Positions 58,423 to 64,000 of a stretch of 64,000 bases of DNA are shown piece by piece. The notes beneath the pieces were generated by a model. The model searched no databases and was not told the DNA's origin. It worked only from the letters and a program-made list of their open reading frames with translations. Made by a program: the position numbers and the translations under genes. Every line of letters begins with the position of its first letter. Within the stretch, counting starts at the first letter, position 1. The stretch comes from Antedon bifida (lineage: Eukaryota > Echinodermata > Crinoidea > Comatulida > Antedonidae). The stretch covers positions 2,289,001 through 2,353,000 of the forward strand of contig OY727098.1 of assembly GCA_963402885.1 (NCBI GenBank), read 5' to 3'.

Positions 58423-59100
58423 ATGGCTTCATCTTCTGCAACCGAATTATTGAATCTAAATGTTGGTGGACATTTCTACACGACAACTCGTGCAACATTA
58501 ACTCGTTATCCAGATAGTATGTTGGGCTTGATGTTCAGCGCGGGCAAAGCCGGCGGCCAACAACCAGCACGCCGAGACGATAATAATCGATACTATATCG
58601 ATGGAGATGGCCCAACATTTCGACACATTTTGAATTATCTGCGTCGATCAAAACTTATCATTCCTTATGGCTTCAAAGATTGGAATATCCTGGCGGCAGA
58701 AGCAGATTTCTACCAAATTCCAGACTTGATTAGATGTATTAGCGAAAGAAGAAAGGGTACAAACCAATCCTTATTGGAAGTTCAATACGTTTACACAGCT
58801 GGAACTAGCATTGAAAAAAGAAAAACAAATTATTGGTGGAAAGTATGTGGCGAACCTAAAATCCTTGACAAATTGTCATCTATAGTAAAATTTGAAGACA
58901 GTTATGGTGATGATGTGAGAATAATGCGTAAAGACGATATGTTATGCTTAGATTTTACTAGGACACAATTGTTTGGGGAAATAAATAAAATCGGTTTTAC
59001 TTTCATTAGCACAGTATCTACAAGCAGTAGTAATGCTAATTTTCCTGGAAACTTCGACGGCAAAGACAGGTGGATATTTATAAAAGACAACAGTACCTAA
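58423..59100 (+). CDS. Single-T1 KCTD-like protein with C-terminal domain
   Basis: 225 aa. The T1 domain is at residues 8-107 (LLNLNVGGHFYTTTRATLTR, YYIDGDGPTFRHILNYLRR, AEADFYQIPDLI), with a Gly-rich loop SAGKAGGQQPARRDD. The C-terminal domain at 116-225 is homologous to that of the double-T1 genes (LLEVQYVYTAG, LDFTRTQLFGEINKIGF, DGKDRWIFIKDN). The start codon directly follows a splice acceptor, fixing the start. It may represent the ancestral one-T1 form from which the double-T1 proteins arose, or the reverse by domain loss. Confidence 0.85.
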   Translation: MASSSATELLNLNVGGHFYTTTRATLTRYPDSMLGLMFSAGKAGGQQPARRDDNNRYYIDGDGPTFRHILNYLRRSKLIIPYGFKDWNILAAEADFYQIPDLIRCISERRKGTNQSLLEVQYVYTAGTSIEKRKTNYWWKVCGEPKILDKLSSIVKFEDSYGDDVRIMRKDDMLCLDFTRTQLFGEINKIGFTFISTVSTSSSNANFPGNFDGKDRWIFIKDNST

Positions 59101-60590
59101 GAAGGATTCAATAACGTATTTACCAGTTCATACTTTAATTAAAAAATATAAAATATTAACAACTATAACATTACACAATGTCGGTGTTTAAAAATGATTC
59201 TATTAAAAAGCCCTGTTGATGTTGGATCAAATTATGGAAATGAAATAGGGCCTATGTTTTGTAATTACTATATTATATGCCAATAATTAGATAATTTTTA
59301 GATAATATTTGTCAAATCTTGTTTAAATTCATAGAGTTGGCCAAGTGTTAACAAATATATTCCTTTTTTCACCTATTGAAAATCTCTCGAAGAATAAGTA
59401 TTTTATGTGTATGTATGATAGTAATATAATAAAAGCATATGCGATTATTATTATATACAGTGGATACGATGATACTATAAACACTTGTACAATCAATTGA
59501 TACAAACTATATAATACCACCGGTACATTTATTGTGTTATACTTATAGAACTAAATAAAACTTTAGAATTTAAAATAGCAGCTATATTACGTAGCAAATT
59601 AAACTCATTATCTTTGTAAAAATATTACATATTATTCGGACATTATACAGTTGATTTGCATAATATTATTCAATACACTGTCCAATAAACAGCTTTAGAA
59701 CTAAAAGAAAACTCTCAATTTTGTGTTTTACTATAGTGCTGATGATTCGAGTTACATGTGTGGTGCTTTTTGAACAAGTAAGATATTTGGCAAACTTAAT
59801 AGCTATCTGATGAATATTGACGGATTAGATTTTTTTAGAAAGTAATGGTTAAAGATAAATTATGCCATAACAAGTTTTTCCTGAGGGCAGTAGAATACTT
59901 TAGAATAAATGTTTCGGAGATATGATCTGGCTTCATAAGAATGGAGCTAAACATTTCGTGGTTCGGGAATCCTCAATATTGAATTGCTAGATTTAGATCA
60001 TCAAGGTTTGGTAGGTTAACCTATAATCCCATGCAACAAAACAATATGCAAGGTGAGGCTGTGTTTGCTCATTAACTTTTATTTTCTCAGCAGAAAAAAA
60101 CCCCGTAGGCCTATAAAACAACATGAGAGCATAATATAATATGTATCTATCAGTGCTTCATAACAATGTCATTGGACGATAATAAAACAATCACAAGTTT
60201 ACTATAATATGGTCACTTCAGTCTAATTATTAATTAGTATTACTGTGATAAAATCAATGAACTTATACCTGATCCATACACCGAGTCATATTAGTAACCA
60301 CTACTACTAACTTCAAAATGCTTCTGTTGAAACAACGCTCACGCAGCCTATTCAATATAATGCTTCACCTTCATATGCAAATACGCCGGCGAATACCAGA
60401 ACAATAGCAATGCAATGCGATATATTGCGCCACCAATAATATAACAAAAAAAAACATACAGAAAATATTTATCAAGCTCAAAATTAAAAGTATTACCAAG
60501 AAACAGTTCTATTGCATTATTGCATAATCACATAATAAAGTACTAAAATATACCCTCACGCACAAACTTTTTGAGGGCGATTTCTATGCT
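59101..60590. other. Non-coding stretch in the KCTD array
   Basis: No gene or recognisable element; AT-rich. Confidence 0.4.
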
Positions 60591-60593
60591 ATG

Positions 60594-60680
60594 ACGAAAA
60601 TTACTATAGGCCCTATAGTAATTTTCGTTAACCTAACGAAATTCATATCTACAGTGTAGATATGAATTTCGTTAGGTTAA
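60594..60680. repeat. Two adjacent perfect palindromes (17-bp and 26-bp arms)
   Basis: Palindrome 1: arms 60594-60610 and 60612-60628 (ACGAAAATTACTATAGG and its complement) around one C. Palindrome 2: arms 60628-60653 and 60655-60680 (starting TTAACCTAACGAAATTC) around one G. Both are perfect by hand comparison and share one base. They could extrude as cruciforms. Confidence 0.9.
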
Positions 60681-60708
60681 TGGGTTGAGTCTAGCTGATA
60701 TTAGGCCT

Positions 60709-61920
60709 ATGCATATTCTACTGTTCGTTTCTACACTCAATAAGCAAATACCATGTTCTGTGTCACATCCTATGTTTTATTCCTAGAATTGTTTTAACTG
60801 CTGTAACATCAGTCATTATCAATAGTTGTATTGTACAGAATATGTATTTCCTTGAACACGGTAAGTGGTTAACTGCACCTTTTATATTAAATAAATTAAT
60901 CAGCCATTCAAACATATGTATTACAACAAAGGGTTTATGTCCAGAGACAATAACCTGAGGAAATAACAAAAGACTAAACACTATATTATCTGAAACCAGA
61001 GAAGAGTGAAATTGTCACTCTTCCCTGCTGAACCTAACCCTGTGATTGGAAAACTAAAGCAAACATTCAGTCAAACAGCCTGCTGCCGAAAACCGTTGAC
61101 ATAACGTATTTTTAGAAGAGGTAATAATAGTGAGAGAAGGCAATCATCATGCAAACTGTTTATCGACTTACTATCGCATGGATAATTATGTGGGATACTG
61201 ACCAGTGCCTGATCAGATATTTGGATGCATTATAAAATTAATATTATTTAAATACGGTTACAGATGTAACCTTTGACATCATGGTAAACAAAAGTTTTTT
61301 TAAATACGACAAATATTACAAAATGCGACGACGTAACAAACATCCGATAGGAAACTTTTTACTTGAATTTACAATACAACAGTTTCCACAATAAGTTATA
61401 AATATGAATTTATTTGAGCTCAAATATTAAAATGTTACCATATTAATTTATAATGCTTCAAATACAGTATCTTCGTACCTCTTCTACAAATTTCTTTTAG
61501 CAAGCAAGCCGTTTGACTGAATGTTTACTACTTTGTCAATTCCAATCGGAAAAAGGTTCGCCCATATTAAAGGGTTAGGTTCAGATAATTAATATTTAGG
61601 TTTTAGACATGAAACAGCCCGCAACTTATTGTTTCTGGACATTAAACAGTACGAGAATCGCCTTTGACATGTTGTTTTACCACATTTATTTCATTGGTTG
61701 ATTAATTGATTCAAAAAATAAAAAGTACAGTTAACCACAGTGTTCAAGGAAAAGGTTTTCCGTACAATTCAACTATTGATAAATTGATTGATATTAAATG
61801 ATGACGCAGCATTCTAGGAATAAAACATAGGATGTGACACAGAACATGTGAATACATCTTTGTTTTATGTGTTTACTTATTGAGCGTAGAAACTAATTAT
61901 TTACAGTAGAAAATATGCAT
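60709..61920. mobile_element. 1.2-kb fold-back element with arms of about 400 bp
   Basis: The left arm (60709-61125) and right arm (about 61455-61920) are imperfect inverted copies through most of their length. Shared blocks are ATGCATATT...CTACTGT at the ends, CTCAATAAG, CATGTTCTGTGTCACATCCT, ATGTTTTATTCCTAGAAT, CCTTGAACAC...GGTTAACTG, ACATTCAGTCAAAC and CTGAACCTAACCCT. The spacer is about 330 nt. No transposase frame is visible. Confidence 0.75.
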
Positions 61921-62099
61921 AATCAGGTTGTGACATTTGACCCTTCCTAAGTTTCTGAGTTTCAAAATAAAACTTAAAAGAATATTTTAATAATGAACAG
62001 CTTGGAATATCAGTTTAATTAAGTTATTTTACAATATTGTTTTTTGATGTTATCTTGTTTTATATGTATTTTCTTGTTTTTCCATTTTTACTGCGTCCA

Positions 62100-62285
62100 A
62101 CTTAATCATATATTATACTAGGCCCAACCACTCAATTTTTCAGTTAATACGGATTGGACCCCATTGGAAATAAGTTTACTTTTTATTTGTCGACTTAATG
62201 GGTTATCCTGGTATTCTTTTTTTAATATGTACATTGTATATTTTAACTATTTTTATGAATATCGAATAAAATCAATCAATCAATC
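62100..62285 (+). mobile_element. LINE 3'UTR fragment with (ATCA)n tail
   Basis: GGATTGGACCCCATTGGAAA, CTTAATGGGTTATCCTGGTA and the final AATCAATCAATCAATC resemble the 3' end of a CR1/L2-type LINE, which typically ends in short tandem repeats. Only the 3' end is present. Confidence 0.55.
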
Positions 62286-62589
62286 CGATTAAAACTACGC
62301 CGTGTCTATATCTGTTCAATAGTAGGAGCTGGATAATGTCTGTTTACTGAAAAATTCCAAAAGAACGGTTTACTTCGAAAATCGGTTTCGATCGCGTGTC
62401 TCCATTTTTTTAAACCGAAATTTGAAGAGATTCAAGATCGGAATCAATTAAAGTTTTTAAACCGTATTTTAAACTTGTGTTGCGTGGATTTCTTATCTTA
62501 TTTTCATCAAATGACGGGAAAATTATCTTTAATCACAAAGACCAAATTTTAGTTGAAACTAATGACGGGAAAATAATCACAAAGATCGA

Positions 62590-62975
62590 ATTCTAGTTGA
62601 ATCTAAATTCTGGTGGACATTTCTAACGACAACTCGTTTAAATCCAAAAAGTAGGCTACGATGTTCTTAATGTTTCATGGACACTTATCACCAGCACACC
62701 GAGATGATAGTAATCGATATTATCGATCGAGAGAGTTCGACATTCCGATACATTTTTAGTATCGTCTATCAAACCACGTCCTTCCTCGTGGTTTAAAGAT
62801 CCACCCCGAGGGCTGGGGTGTTTCGGAAACAAAAATACCTCGGAAACATGAACAAGAATGAGAAGTTTTAGTGGGCGTCTCTGTTTTCGAGATTTCTAGA
62901 AAAGGTATTGTGTCTCTCTTTTTCCAACCACCAATGTGGCTGAGGCAGATTTCCACCAAATTCCGGATCAGCTAT
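62590..62975 (+). pseudogene. Decayed KCTD T1 copy interrupted by an insertion
   Basis: GTTGAATCTAAATTCTGGTG, CACACCGAGATGATAGTAAT and CGACATTCCGATACAT match the second T1 domain of the double-T1 genes. Several frameshifts and deletions are present, such as the loss of most of the LTRYP segment. After about 62800 an unrelated stretch of about 135 bp interrupts it. The match resumes at about 62939 with GCTGAGGCAGATTTCCACCA. No open reading frame survives. Confidence 0.75.
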
Positions 62976-62989
62976 ATTACCACGAAACC

Positions 62990-63151
62990 TTCTCTAAGAA
63001 AACAGAATATAGGAAAATAGAACATGACGCATCAGTGATTTGAATAATTTAATATAATATCCAATGAGCTTATAGATTTCCCGATCTATAGGTGTATATA
63101 AGTTTATTAGATATGTCTCATAAGTACAGTATCATCCAGTTCAACCACTAG
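62990..63151 (+). promoter_or_regulatory. Upstream block and 5'UTR exon of the last KCTD gene
   Basis: GAACATGACGCATCAGTGAT and GTATCATCCAGTTCAACCAC match the region before the 58.4-kb gene. The exon ends at 63151 before a GTAGGT donor; the acceptor TTTTCGCCAG ends at 63353, giving a 202-nt intron. Confidence 0.5.
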
Positions 63152-63355
63152 GTAGGTAGAGAATGTAATTTATGATTTTGATTTTGGATTACAATTTTTT
63201 GTTGGAATTTAAACAAACTATATTATTGTTTTCGTTAGGGCCTACTGTTTGGCATACGTATAGGCCTATTATAATTCGACGAATTTGTGGACGAATGAAG
63301 TTATCTTATATCTTTTTTCTCTTACTTAATCATAATATTCATGTTTTCGCCAGCC

Positions 63356-64000
63356 ATGGCCCCACCTTCTGCCACAGAAGTACTGCATCTAAATGTTGGT
63401 GGACATTTTTACACGGCAACTCGTGCAACATTAACTCGTTATCCAGATAGTATGCTAGGCTTGATGTTCAGTAAGAAGGGCAAGACAGTCGTCCAACCAC
63501 CACCCCAAGACGATAATAATCGATACTATATCGATGGAGACGGCCCAACATTCAGATACATCTTAAACTTCATACGTCGATCAAAACTCATACTTCCTAA
63601 AGATTATAAAGACTGGGATATGCTGACGGGTGAAGCGTACTTTTACCAAATTGACGAGTTGATTACACTTATTGGAAGTCAAAAAGATTCATCCTCTGGC
63701 GAATTATTGAATCTAAACGTTGGTGGACATTTCTACACGGCAAATCGTTCAACTTTAACTCGTTATCCAAAAAGTATGCTATACTCAATGTTCAGTAAGA
63801 AGGGCAAGACTGTCGTCCAACCACCACCCCAAGACGATAATAATCGATATTATATCGATCGAGATGGTCCGACATTTCGATACGTTTTGAATTTCCTGCG
63901 TCAATCAAAACTCATTCTTCCTGATGGTTTTAAAGATTGGGATTTGCTGGCGGCTGAAGCAGAATTCTACAAAGTTGAAGATTTGATGAAATGTATTGGC
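63356..64000 (+). CDS. Double-T1 KCTD-like protein C, cut by the window end
   Basis: 215 codons are open to the last base. T1 domain 1 is at residues 8-107 (HLNVGGHFYTATRATLTRY, YYIDGDGPTFRYILNFIRR). A short linker GSQKDSSSGE follows. T1 domain 2 begins at about 117 (LLNLNVGGHFYTANRSTL, YYIDRDGPTFRYVLNFLRQ, AEAEFYKVEDLMKCIG). Both domains carry the same loop SKKGKTVVQPPPQDD, unlike genes A and B, whose two domains differ there. The C-terminal domain expected next lies outside the window. The start directly follows a splice acceptor. Confidence 0.82.
   Translation, partial: MAPPSATEVLHLNVGGHFYTATRATLTRYPDSMLGLMFSKKGKTVVQPPPQDDNNRYYIDGDGPTFRYILNFIRRSKLILPKDYKDWDMLTGEAYFYQIDELITLIGSQKDSSSGELLNLNVGGHFYTANRSTLTRYPKSMLYSMFSKKGKTVVQPPPQDDNNRYYIDRDGPTFRYVLNFLRQSKLILPDGFKDWDLLAAEAEFYKVEDLMKCIG

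Noticed and set aside
1-64000. Virus-derived or LTR elements and CRISPR-like arrays
   Set aside because: No capsid, envelope, integrase or protease signature and no paired long terminal repeats were recognised. The tandem repeats have no spacer structure and the host is eukaryotic.

Overview
The window is AT-rich animal nuclear DNA. It has spliced genes with GT-AG introns, tRNA-derived SINEs, LINE 3' fragments, many short inverted-repeat (MITE-like) elements and a very frequent AGGCCTA word. The gene set (secreted cyclophilin, alpha-arrestin, Gal3ST-type sulfotransferase, eIF3j, KCTD proteins) and the repeat style suggest an invertebrate deuterostome, perhaps an echinoderm. That placement is inference from general character only; no species can be named from this sequence.

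Layout. (1) 1-5,489: non-coding, with a tetranucleotide microsatellite and a rearranged MITE. (2) 5,490-14,700: two tandem minus-strand genes for a secreted cyclophilin, each with a 5'UTR exon and four coding exons (238 and 241 aa). They share a TATA-type core promoter and show exon-by-exon mosaic similarity. (3) 14,760-22,431: repeats and minisatellites. (4) 22,432-32,281: a nine-exon minus-strand alpha-arrestin (ARRDC2/3/4 type, 417 aa, two PPxY motifs) whose introns hold several MITEs. (5) 32,282-40,413: SINE heads, a 1.73-kb non-autonomous DNA transposon with candidate target duplications, and a minus-strand galactose sulfotransferase-like gene. (6) 40,414-44,599: plus-strand EIF3J, eight exons, 238 aa. 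(7) 44,600-46,500: MITEs, a LINE fragment inside a MITE, and a 145-bp tandem repeat. (8) 46,505-64,000: a plus-strand array of KCTD-type T1/BTB genes. It comprises one copy broken by a 5-nt deletion, two short single-T1 genes, two double-T1 genes with a C-terminal domain, one single-T1 gene with that domain, one decayed copy, and one double-T1 gene running off the window.

The KCTD array is the most distinctive part. A roughly 3.9-kb unit (short single-T1 gene plus double-T1 gene) is tandemly duplicated. Short and double genes share a homologous upstream block, two further genes share a 5'UTR-intron layout, and one double-T1 gene carries a near-identical patch in both T1 domains that looks like gene conversion. 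Two back-to-back perfect palindromes and a 1.2-kb fold-back element lie inside the array.

The genes do not form one pathway. The cyclophilin would act in the secretory route, the sulfotransferase in the Golgi, the arrestin at membranes with NEDD4-type ligases, eIF3j in translation initiation, and the KCTD proteins probably as oligomeric adaptors. No virus-derived element was recognised.
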